Positions 1 through 10,604 of a stretch of 64,000 nt of DNA are shown here, in pieces. The first letter of the stretch is position 1, and every line of letters starts with the position of its first letter. The notes beneath the pieces are model-generated. The model did not search any database and was not told the DNA's origin. It saw only the letters and a list, made by a program, of their open reading frames with translations. The position numbers and the translations under genes are program-made. The stretch covers positions 144,857,247-144,921,246 of the forward strand of contig NC_081412.1 of NCBI RefSeq assembly GCF_030272615.1, in the 5' to 3' direction. Origin of the DNA: Cryptomeria japonica (Eukaryota; Streptophyta; Pinopsida; Cupressales; Cupressaceae).

Positions 1-486
1 TGAGCTCTGAATGAAAATTTTCTTTGTGTGCTCTCTTTTATATTGGTTTTCGATTATTATCCCTCTGAATAACTCAAGGAAATCTATCTTGACTAAGAGG
101 AGCAAGGATTGGGGGCATAATATTTTTTTTGTGTTCTGCTTGTAGGAATGATTCCAATGATCTGGAAACATCTAAATTAGCTGGGTGTCTGTGATAAGAG
201 CCTTCACATCAAGGTGAAATCGCCTCACATACCTCGACTCTGCTTATTTGAATGCTACAAGGAGGTTCCATATCATTTCTTTGTCTATTTTGAGGGAATT
301 TCTTCATTGTGCAATCCACGTCCATGCGTAATCTATCCAAGGATATGAACGAGAAAAAAGGGTCATTGTGGACAAGATAATTAATATTGCACATGAAAAA
401 CAAGGAACTCTAATCTGCCTATTGTAATTGTAAAACAGTAAATGATGAAAATTAAGCTGTTCAAATCTAGTGACTAGGTTTAGGTT

Positions 487-553
487 GCATCTCATTTTAC
501 ATCTCATTTTGCATTTCATTTTGCATCTCATTTTGCATTTCATTCTGCATCTT
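487..553 (+). repeat. 12-bp tandem repeat, about 5.5 units
   Basis: The unit is GCATCTCATTTT with GCATTTCATTTT and ACATCTCATTTT variants. The sister Tat copy has only about two units at the same place (16463-16488), so the array expanded or contracted after the copies separated. Confidence 0.85.
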
Positions 554-2940
554 GTGAATTTAGAGTGATTTTGGTATGGTAACACTAATCTCTGTATCGT
601 CTGAATGAGAGTTGGAGCTTCATCATTTCTTTGATTGAGTACTTGTGTTTTGAGATGTTAGCTACATACATAAGCATCTTATATAGATTCATACATTCAC
701 TATTATTCATTTGCATTCATCTTATTGCACAGAAAAATGAAAAAACTGCATTACTCATTCACATTCACTTATTTGCATATGAAAAGAAAGAAAAATAGAC
801 AACCCATATTACATTTCCATTCATTCATCTATATTGAAAATAAATGCATACATATAGAATAAAGCATATAGAACAACATCTTATAATCCATCAACACAAG
901 TACAATGAAATCAAATCATGAGATTGTAAATCGGTTGTCTTGATTCCATTTTCGGGATCAAAATCGAAATTTGATGTCAACTCTCTCATCGAAATTTCAC
1001 AAAATTTGGACCACTTAGTGCTTTTCATCAAAATCTCATTCTCTCTTCTAATTGCACTCAATTTCTCATGAATCAACGTCGAATCTCAATTTAACTTCTA
1101 CAAATCAACTTTGTGCTCAATTTCTAATCAATCAATGCAAATGTAATGCCCATACCCTAGTCGGACTTTTAAAACCCGTTAACCTTGATTGACTTCCTAT
1201 GTGGCATTCTTGAATGGTAGGTTTACCGATATGCAATGTGTAGTTTAGATAATATAAATAAACTGTGCATACTTATTATTGTGTTTTCGCATCGATTTTC
1301 GTGTAAATGTAATTGTTCCTAACCCTTGTGTTGAATCTTGAGCTAACGTCTTTATTGAATATGTATATGTATATGCATGCTTGTATGAATTCATGGGTGC
1401 AGGAGATGGCAGGTACGACACTGCTTAGGGCAAGGTTCATCTCCTTTGGAATTTGCAAGGTTGAGTATGCTCGTTCATCTTTTGAATTCGGATTTAGTGG
1501 TCATATAACTCTCGTCTTGCCTTAGCCATGGTTAGGTGAGCATTGTGTGTGGATTTGTGGGGCTTGCTTTTCATTGGGATGCATGTCGAGAGATTTGGAG
1601 GACTCCCTCGATTTGCGTGCCATGCGCGAGGTAAGTGAGGTTTGTGATCCTAAGTATTAAATTTAAATTTATGAGTAGACGAGCACATTAGAAATTTAGA
1701 AATTTAAATGGGTACCTTCTTCTATATGATTAATCATTAATTTAAGAGATTGCTTTAAATTGTTATTGTAACAAGCTTAAGGTGTTTAACTGGGGTTAGT
1801 GTGCTCATTTACGCATTTGTAACTTGTACGTATTTGTAGTTGAGAAATTAGAATAAATAAGACTCTTGTACTAGATTAGTCATGTATTAATAAATGTCAC
1901 TTTATTTTGTTGCAGCGAGTTAATTTAATAGTTAATTTTAATAACGACGATTTTAATAAATTATGCGTTTTAGAAAGAAAAAAATTTTAAAGTCATTGAG
2001 AGATAGAATTAAATCACTCATTTTTGCACTTTGGAAGAAAAAGGGGTAAATTATTATTATTTAAATGAAATTATTTTCTTTTACTTGTAAAGTCGATAAA
2101 GTATAAAAGTTTGACTTTTAGAAAATTAAATTAATCAAATGCCTTAACCGGTCAATAGTTCCAAAATATAAATGTAGAACTAAATCGATATTGAGAAATT
2201 AAAAATTTAAAAAGAAATAGAAGCATTATAATTTTAATAAGGAAAACAAATGAGATGTATTAAATAAGGTAAATGAATGACTTCCATTTCATTTTTCATT
2301 CATTTTATTTCAAAAACAAATGCCTAATTTTGAAATTTAAAATTAGGGCAAAATTAGGGTTTCACTTTTTAACCTAGTTTTGGAGACATTTTGGGGGGCT
2401 CTCTTTTGGGGGGGGGAAATGTGGGAGAAAATGGAGTTTTTCCTTCTTGTTGGGAGTTGCAGGTGGAGCTCTTCCTCAAATTCATGCCAGGAATGCTAAT
2501 GGAGGTAGGTCTCTTGTGCATCTTGTATTTGCATTTAAAATCATAAGAAATGTGTTTGGAAGAAAACCTTGAACTGTTAATTGGAAATCCTTCCCCATTT
2601 GATATTTTGGTTATTCTGAAAAGAAACACAAAAAAAAAAATGGAGAAGAGATGGCTGTGACTGTTTATGCATTTTGTGTTATTCCTCCTTGCTGGTTGGG
2701 TGCTTGAAAACCCTTTTTTTTTTGTGTTTGGAATGGATGATTATCTTCAGGGAAAATTTCATACCAAAAATATAATCATTTAAATCGGATTTTATTCAAC
2801 CGAAATTCTTTACCCAAATTTGAAATGGGTTTATTGCTTGTTATATATTCCAGACTGTGTTTTCAAAAATATATATATATCAAACTAATGGAAATCGGCC
2901 TGTGCGTTATTTTTATGGGACGACGCATGTCTTTCTTGTT

Positions 2941-3190
2941 ATAACCCTTGGTTGGGGTTGGAGGGCGGGGAGCGGAGCTCCACCCACTCCTCCACCCCTC
3001 TCCCCGCTCGCTTTCCCGACGGTTTACCCCGCTCACCTCCCAGCACATTCTCCCCGCTCGCGGTTCCATGGAACTCACCGCCCGCATGCATATAAAGCCT
3101 GTGGCCGCGGCACTGCAGTGATCGCAGGGGCCGCGGTGGCCGGAGGGCGCCGCGGGCCTGCGGGCACCGCAGTGGCGCCACCACACAAAG
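2941..3190 (+). other. GC-rich island inside giant element 1
   Basis: This is about 250 bases of strongly GC-rich, CpG-rich sequence in A+T-rich surroundings. It holds three degenerate copies of a CCCCGCTCGC-type motif, then runs such as GGCCGCGGTGGCC and a CACTGCAGTG palindrome. ORFs read through it on both strands give low-complexity proteins without known domains, so I do not call a gene. Elements 2 and 3 have a similar island built of regular palindromes. Confidence 0.6.
3091..3096 (+). promoter_or_regulatory. Possible TATA box of giant element 1
   Basis: TATAAA lies within GC-rich sequence just upstream of the densest CpG tract. A TATA box in this setting would fit an LTR promoter on the plus strand. 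The only support is the motif and its context. Confidence 0.3.
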
Positions 3191-6100
3191 TTTACCTGTG
3201 TGTTGTTAGGGTTTCTTCCCAAAAGCAAACAAAAAAAAAAGAAGTTTATGATATTTCTTTGTAATTGTTTTAAAAAAAAAAATAAAATATTTTATATTAT
3301 AAACATTGCCATGGGAATGTATTTAAAAAAAAAAAGGGGGTTTTATTTTGTAGCATGATGAGGAAGGGTTCAGTTTATTTGAAATTAGTTTTATTTAAAT
3401 TTTATTTCGCTAAATTATGTTTATATATATATAAAATACGAAGCTGGTGTTTATATAAATTTGTGGATTTAATTAAGAAATAACATTTTATTAGTCATGT
3501 ATTGTTAATTTATTTTGATCATCGATTAATTTTGGAACCCAATATAATCGGAAAGTATACTTGGCGAAGAGGTTAAATATTGACTGTTTTGAAGACCCTT
3601 GAAATAAAACACCATTGCTATCGTCATAAAATATATCATAATAAGACGTTGTTCTTCTTTTAAATAGATTTTATATCGTATAATGTTACAAATGAAAACT
3701 AAAGTATAGGGGGGGTATGAAATTTGCATCAAAATTATTTTCGTATATTTTGTAATTACTTCGTCAGTATGTTAGTAGTATGCATGTAAATTGGATATCG
3801 TATTGATTTGAAAAGGAAAATGTTGTAAGTATAAGTTCCATAATTGCCTGGTTTGGGGTGGCGTCATACCTTGGTGTACTTGTTTTTCAGACCTTGTTAT
3901 CTAGATAATTGTGTCTGTCATAGCCGAAATAGGCCCTAGTCAAAATATCGTCAGTCATTAGAACTTGTAATTTGCTTGTAGTGTTTCAGTTGGAGCCACT
4001 CTAGAAGGGACCAATATGTAAACCCTGAAGGAGGTGTCTATTGTTTATTGATTGTATTCGCCTAAGTGGCAAGGTGTAAAAGATTTATAAACTATGTATT
4101 TCTAACAATATAATACCAAAGGGGTCTTGTAGTTGAGCAGACCCAGAGATGTAGCCCATCCGGGGTGAACTCCGAGATCATATCTGTGTTATGCGATGTT
4201 TATAGCGTGCTTTGTTTTATGTTTTAAAATATCATGAATGGTTGTATTCTTGCATAAGTGTATGGTGAAAATTTAATGAATTCAAATTTAAGTGCATAAC
4301 CTTATTCAGATGGATAAATGTAGTTGTTTAAGTTCATAAAACGTTGTGAATTATGAATATGGCAAAGTATTTAAATATTGAGATTAAAGTTGTGGAAAAA
4401 GTAATTTGATAATGTTAATTTAATTTGTATTAGCGGAAAGAACCTCGCTAGAATACTTATCTGGATTAACTAGTTATTAAGTGTATAAATGGAATGAATG
4501 TAAAAAAAGAAAAAAAGAAACAAAGTTAAAATTTATGTCACAATTCCTAGATTGGAAACTAAAGAATGAACATCATATAAATATCTATCTTTTTACCTTA
4601 GTAAATGAATCACACCATGTCAGTTATGTTTCATTACATTGGATAAATTTGTTAAGTTATGTCATGTTTTAATCTTAACAATAATCCTCACCGGATTAAT
4701 TTGATAATCGTGTGGACTCAATCAAGTATTCATGTTGTATATTGAATGAATATACTTAGTAATTGATGTTGCAATTATAATCAATAACCCTCACCAGATT
4801 ACTTCTATAACCAGGTGAACCCAACTAGAAAACCCATATGTTAATCTTTATAAAAAGAATCCCTCATGATTGCTAAAATTGATCTAAAAGGGAAAATAAT
4901 TGAATAGTTGTCTATACGTTAAATCTTAGTAAAAGTATCTCCATCCTATTACTTTCATCTAACAAAAAAAAGAGATATGAAATAAGATAATTGTATTTTA
5001 AATCCTAATAGAAGAAAGTCATTATGATCTTATTACCCTAATCTTGAAATGATGAATGTCATCTAGTTAACGATACTTTAACTTAAAGGATGCTCTCGTG
5101 CGTCCTAATGCATCTCCATCTTAATGAAGTTAGTCCATCTCTTTGCATTATTAAAACTTCAAATGAATCCTATGGCTACTCACATTACACCTTTCATAAA
5201 AGGAACTTCAACTCAGCAGATGGCTACACACGAAATCAACTGAAGGGACCTCACTCTATTAAATTGTGGTTAATCCTTAAGAAACGAAATTCTTCTTATT
5301 AACCATGCTTTTTAATATTTAAGAAATATATATCAATTGTGGGGAAATATTATAAAATCAAATGATGGAATCCTCATTTTACTAATCGTAGCTTAACCCT
5401 AAAAGAATGAATCTCGTTAGGCATACTTATAACATTAAAGGATGATGTCAAGTGTGGATGGCTATTTTAAAAACTCTAATGAAAGAACTTGGTTACATTT
5501 AAAATGCTTGAACCCATTTGGAGACCTCCTAATGAAATTATGAATTAAAGTGCTTTGAGTAATTAACCTCTCGATGGTCTCCTCATCAACCAAAGCAATT
5601 GAACACTTCCTAAAATTATAAGATGACAAACCATTGAACACATATGTAATTAAGATCTATGCTTTATCTCATAATTAAGATATCTCGATTAATGGATCTA
5701 AAGACGCAAGTTGAGTTAGGTAAGATTATGTAATCACGTTAGGAAACTCCTTAGGATTGTTTGAGCCTTCCGCTGTGATAACTAAGTTGACAGATAACTC
5801 CAATGTATCCTAATGTTGTGTCTAATTATGAACTGAGATAACTTCAAACTATCTTAATGTTGTAACTTTTCATTAACGCTCTTAATTATTATAAAAAAAT
5901 AAAAAAATAAAAAAATTTACACTCTATTTGAGTGTTTTTAACTTAAACCCTTAGGGGTTTCCTGGTGGGGCATTACAGCAAAATTTTCAAAAATTCCTCT
6001 GAATCAATTTGTGCTCAAACAACTTATCATCGCTCAAAATTGCCTATAATCATTATGTACCCTTGCTATCTTTCGATTTCACTCCCGAGGGGGCATACTC

Positions 6101-6437
6101 ATGACCTTATGACCTCACATTCTTCAAATGTCGAGAAAATTTTCAAATCTTCATCGAAATTCAACCCAAAAAAAAAAAAACTTTTTCAACTAAAGAAAAT
6201 AAATCAAATAAGACCTCATCGCTAGGGGCATATTAGTTTCATCGCTTCATATCAAGCTGATATTTGTCTTCATCTGATTCAATCTCTTAACATTAATCAG
6301 TTTCATTGCTTTTCATGAAGTTGATTATTCATTTAAACTGAATCAAGGGTTTAAAGAGTTTCTTTAATCACACTAAATCTAAGCAGGTGTTTAGTATTCA
6401 TTGCTTTGGATCAAGCTGAATAGTTTATCTTCATCGT

Positions 6438-6690
6438 ATCTTGATCAATCAAGTTCAAGATCAATTTTTATCATCACTCACTATGTCTAGATCAATCAAG
6501 TTCTAGACCAGTAAGATCCGCTTCTTGATCAATCATGTTCAAGTTCGGTGTGTTTTGTTTTCTATCATTCCTAAGTTCAATCAAGTTTGGGAATGGTATC
6601 ACTTTAATCAGACTTCTTTCAGCTTTGTCACTTTAAATCAAGCTAAACACCTCACTTTCATATAGTTCATGATCAATCAAGTTTAGAACT
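6438..6690 (+). repeat. Stem-loop array in Tat 3' untranslated region (copy 1)
   Basis: There are five repeat units centred on loop TCAATCAAGT. Flanks differ between units but stay complementary: ATCTTGA/TCAAGAT (6438-6461), GTCTAGA/TCTAGAC (6485-6508), CTTGA/TCAAG (6524-6543), CATTCC/GGAATG (6566-6595) and AGTTC/GAACT (6664-6690). The array sits about 70 bp before the LTR. The same array is at 26445-26697 in copy 2. A role as RNA structure for packaging or 3' processing is inference. Confidence 0.75.
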
Positions 6691-6760
6691 GGCATCTCCT
6701 AGACATCAAATTTTCTTTGAACTAACGCGCTGCTCGCACATTAATTCAAAGAGGGGCAAA

Positions 6761-7819
6761 TGTAATACCCTAAATATGGTCATCTAAACCATGAGCCCCT
6801 AATCTTGACAACGTCACCAAGGTCCTAACCAAAGGCAATTAAATAAATCTTGAGCACACAATTAATTCTTTAATCATCAAATATCACATGGCAAATTAAT
6901 AACTCAATATTAATTAAATATTTATTTAATTAATCAAATCATTCCAAGTAAATCATTTTAAAACAATTACCTTATTTATTTTATTAAATATCCTAGCATA
7001 TTTAATTAAATAAATCAGTTTGCCATTAAATCATCAAAAAGAGGAATTAATTTAATTAAATAAATCAATTGAGCACAAATCTTCAAAAATGGAAATAAAT
7101 CAAAAAAAGGAATTAATTTACCAAGAAAGAATTAAAAATTTGAGAAAAGAAATCAATTGGAAACAATCTTGAAAAAACAAATTAAAAATTGATAAATAAT
7201 CTCAAAGAAAGCAATTAAAACAATTAAATATTCAAATCGAATGAAATAGAGAATAAATCTTTTTTTTTTATTTAATCTTAATTTTAGTTCAATTTCCTTT
7301 AAAACTATGAAAAGCATCCAATCACATCAATTCACATGGATTGTGCTTCCTCTTGGAAAATCTTGACTGCTCATCATCATTTGATCTCAGCCGTTGGTTT
7401 CTTTCTGAATTTTCTATAAATTCAGGCTCTCATCTCTCATTCGAAAATCCCGGAGGCTGGAGAATATATTGTTATTATATTATTTTTCTCTAGACTCATT
7501 GATATATTGCATGTTAATTATTTCATATTGATTAAATTATTTAGCTTAATATTGCTTAAATCTTGTTAGATCAATATTGCATTAATCTAGCATTCATCAT
7601 GCTCATATAGATTAAATCCTTCGTCTTGATGTTGTCTAGTCACTGGTATTGCTAAATAATCTGAGAGCAATATTATACTCACATCTTTTAGAAGGCAATG
7701 GGTCGATTTGTTATGGTTTATTATTCATTGATTATATCTGATTAACCATGCATGTAATGACTTGATTGAAGTGTCGTGTCTTGCAGATACAGATTCTTAG
7801 TCCACTTTTCACACACACA
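6761..7819 (+). mobile_element. Tat LTR shared by copies 1 and 2
   Basis: Starts TGTAATACCC right after the purine-rich GAGGGGCAAA and ends near CACACACACA. It aligns over its length with the LTR starting at 26767 (TGTAATACCC.. through GTCTAGTCACTGGTATTGC.. to ..TTTTCACACACAC). On its left is a 3' internal end of the same family and on its right a 5' untranslated region. It therefore serves as 3' LTR of copy 1 and 5' LTR of copy 2. The right end is placed where the two LTRs stop matching, good to a few bases. I could not identify a convincing primer binding site after it. Confidence 0.85.
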
Positions 7820-7827
7820 ATATCTTG

Positions 7828-8065
7828 TGTCGTATGAGTTTGATTATTTATTGTCTGAGCCTCAATACCGTGTCATATGAATCCTAAAAGTCTATTGTTT
7901 GATGCTAAATAATGTGTCGTACGATAAAAAATTGCACTGAATATTCTCTTGTCCTAGACATACCCATCTGTCATATGGTACTAGGGAGCAACTCATATGA
8001 AACATTGTTGTTGTTGTCCAGAAGCTATTGAATTGTTGTCCAGCTCATTAAAACCTGTCATATGA
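7828..8065 (+). repeat. TGTCRTAYGA motif cluster in Tat 5' leader
   Basis: The decamer TGTCGTATGA or close variants recur at 7828, 7871, 7915, 7969, 7991 and 8056, some containing the palindromes CATATG or CGTACG. The motif recurs, also as its reverse complement TCGTACGACA, in the intron of the antisense PMD gene at 25281-25483. Spacing is uneven, roughly 25-60 bp. Function unknown. Confidence 0.6.
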
Positions 8066-8251
8066 ATCTCTAATTTTGTCAGAACAAAACAATCAAACTT
8101 GCCTAAAGCAAATCTAAAGCGAGCATAATACTGGTTTTCATCATCCTAAGCATAAATAGATCAAGACAGCATACCGTTGCCATTTGTGTTGCACGATTTG
8201 GTCGATCATCTTTCAGCTAGTTCAAACAACTACTTATCAAACTTAAGTCAC

Positions 8252-8399
8252 TTAGATAACATCTTATACAAGATAGATCATTCCTAGAACCAGACTGAAA
8301 TCTTAGTCACTATTCTCGAATCATCTTAGATAAACATCTTATACAGGATAGATCTTTCTTGAAGCCAGACTAAATCTTAGTTGCTTCTCTCAAACAAAT
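8252..8399 (+). repeat. 74-bp tandem duplication in Tat leader
   Basis: Two diverged adjacent copies starting at 8252 and 8326 share TTAGATA..CATCTTATACA.GATAGATC..TTC.T.GAA.CCAGACT..ATCTTAGT. They lie between the motif cluster and the gag start. This is non-coding. Confidence 0.7.
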
Positions 8400-8479
8400 A
8401 CGTTAGCCAAACAACTAGTTCTAAATTTAACCTTGACCTCTACATCACAAATAGCTTTAGGTCACACTAATCCATAAAA

Positions 8480-10604
8480 ATGCCTACTCAAACTAGGAGT
8501 TCTTGTAAGAAAGATGCCAGAGGCAAAAGGCAACCCTTTTCATATAAAGATAATCCATTTTATGAAGAGGATCCCCTGACTGATAAACCTTCATCATCAG
8601 AGAGGCCAGTTTACGATCAACCATTATCTCCCACTATACATGAGACAAAACACAATGACAAAGACAACCTTAGTATTCACAGGACTGATAATGATTCCTC
8701 ATCAAGTGAAGCTCAAGATTCTGAACCTCCCAAAAAAGATATTCATAAATCTCAAAAGGATAAGGATTTCTGAAAAATGATGAAGGCTATCATGGCTAGA
8801 GAAAAATAAGACTATTTTCTAGAGCTAGAAAAACAAGGTGCCAAACTTCCTACTAGATATGATGTTCAGACAGTTGTTACTAAAAAGGAAGAATCACCTA
8901 TAATAATGGTCCACAGACAATTAATAGCCTTATGGACTGAGCTCGCAGAACTAAAAAACAAGGATAAATCCCCAAAATAATATTCTCTGCAGACAATATG
9001 CCCATTTCCATCTGACAAAAACCTATACATGCCTCCATTCTCTTCATGAGTTGAGATCCCAAAATTTGACAAATATGATGGTACCTCTGATCCTCAAGAT
9101 CATGTCAGGGAATTTTATGCTACCTATATGGAGTTCATGCATGATCAAACGTATCTCATGTGCCTTTTTTCAAGGAGTTTGGGAGGACAAGCTATGGAAT
9201 GGTTCTCAAGTCTACCTAAAGGAATAAAAATATTTGAAGAACTAATCCAACTATTTTTACAACAATACTCCTACAACATTCAACATCTTGTTACTATGAT
9301 CAAACTTTGCAATACTAAATAGAAAATAGGAGAGCCTTTTCTTACTTTCCTCCAACATTGGAGAAAGATGCTCTCTAGGTATTCAGGACCTATCCCAGAT
9401 GCTAAGAAAATGGATATATTTATCAATAATCTGGTCCTTGAATTGAAATATAGTATCCAAATGCAAGTACACCCATCATTTAACAAAAGGTAGATAATGC
9501 TATTTGAATGGAAGATGTGCTTATAAAGAAGGGGGATATCTCACCTTGGAAAGGAACACAACCAGGATCTAGCTCTAAAGAGAAGAAAAAGTATTGGAAG
9601 TATGGCAAAGACAACAACAAGAATGTTGTTAATGATGGAGTAGTAGACACTGTTAAAACTAACTCAAAGCCCACAATATTCAACTTGGCTAGTGGCACGC
9701 AAGCACTCAAAGTAACTAAAGCTACAACAAAAAATCCTCCAAAGAAAACAAAAGAGTGGTTCAAAGAGAAACCTTGGCTTTCCAAACCTAAACGTGATTT
9801 CACTCCTCTTTAAGAATCATATGAATCCGCTTTCAAAACTCTATTAGCAAACAACCTGATAACGTTACCAGATAATTCTAGGCCATATGATCCCGAAGTC
9901 AAACCAAAATGGTGGAGAGAAAATAAATACTGCAACTTCCATTAGAATAAAGGTCATAACACAAACAACAACATGAAGCTCAAGCATGAGATTCAAGATC
10001 TCATAGATGCTGGTAAAATTATTGTTGGGAATCACCCAAACAATGCTGATCACAAAGCATTTAAGGACCCTTTACCTATTTACGAACAAGGTGAATCCTC
10101 AAAGACCAAAGGAGGTGCCAAAGTAAATTATACTTATACCAGCAATGATAACATCATCAACATGACTGAGCCTTCCTAATCTGAATATTGCAATGTGATT
10201 ATAGTCCAAGATAAGCAAAATGAATCATGATATGCAAGAGCTATGACTCATTCTCAAAAGAAAGTCACTCTCCAAGGAGCTAGTTCTTCAACTCTGGCTC
10301 AAGTAACATCAAACAAACAAAATGAATCAACATTTGATAAATTCAAAAGGCTAACTTCATCATCATCCTCTGGATATAGCATTATTGAACAGTTGAAAAA
10401 GACAAACGCTCAAATTTCAATCTTTGAATTACTAAAAATCTCTTCTTCTCACAAAGAGATCTTGGACAATACCTTTCTCACCACTAATGTTCCAGGAGAT
10501 TTAGACATTGATCAGTTTCAATCCATGGTGGGTCATCTAACTTTAGCTCACTATCTAACCTTCTCTAAAGAAGATGACAACTCGCTAAATCATCCACATA
10601 ACTA
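8480..10604 (+). pseudogene. Tat gag (decayed)
   Basis: Gag would form the retrotransposon particle. The chosen start is the ATG at 8480 (MPTQTRSSCKK..), about 660 bp after the LTR. A retrotransposon-gag core is visible around 9050-9480 (KFDKYDGTSDPQDHVREFYA.., AMEWFSSLPKGI, FLQHWRKMLSRY). A degenerate single zinc-knuckle-like segment (KYCNFH.NKGH) lies near 9925-9960, where the Tat lineage normally has one. The frame is cut by many in-frame TAG/TAA codons and at least one frameshift near 9500. No usable protein could be made. Confidence 0.85.

Larger units (their letters stand above)
1142..5977. mobile_element. Giant solo-LTR-like element 1 (4.8 kb)
   Basis: The element starts TGTAATGCCC and ends GGGCATTACA, a 10-bp terminal inverted repeat of the kind that ends plant gypsy LTRs. 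It is flanked by a perfect 5-bp duplication GCAAA (1137-1141 and 5978-5982). The join without the element matches the uninterrupted sister Tat sequence near 25995-26015. It contains no recognisable gag or pol. It has an A+T-rich body, a GC-rich island at about 2945-3190, and a stretch near 4140-4190 resembling 38000-38060 of giant element 2. Because TG..CA ends and a 5-bp duplication enclose no internal region, I call it a probable solo LTR of unusual length. A non-autonomous element with unseen LTRs is the alternative. Confidence 0.75.
1..6760 (+). mobile_element. Tat-lineage Ty3/gypsy copy 1, 3' internal end (split)
   Basis: This is the non-coding 3' end of a gypsy element of the same family as the copy filling 7820-26766. 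Bases about 352-920 align by eye with 16335-16895 (shared GGTCATTG..GGACAAGATAATTAA start). Bases 925-1141 and 5983-6760 align with about 25800-26766. Both copies run directly into an LTR starting TGTAATACCC. Bases 1-340 have no counterpart in copy 2 and include a GGATTGGGGGCATAA purine-rich tract. Copy 1 is interrupted by a giant LTR-like element at 1142-5977 and lacks the PMD cassette. Its pol lies outside the window. No coding potential is seen; short ORFs here are chance. Confidence 0.85.

Noticed and set aside
2857-3264. GC-rich ORFs on both strands of giant element 1
   Set aside because: Low-complexity Pro/Arg/Gly sequence from a CpG-rich island, no homology recognised, open on both strands at once.
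1142-5977. Terminal inverted repeat suggests a DNA transposon
   Set aside because: TGTAATGCCC..GGGCATTACA ends with TG..CA and a 5-bp duplication are typical of gypsy LTRs; no transposase is present. Not fully excluded.
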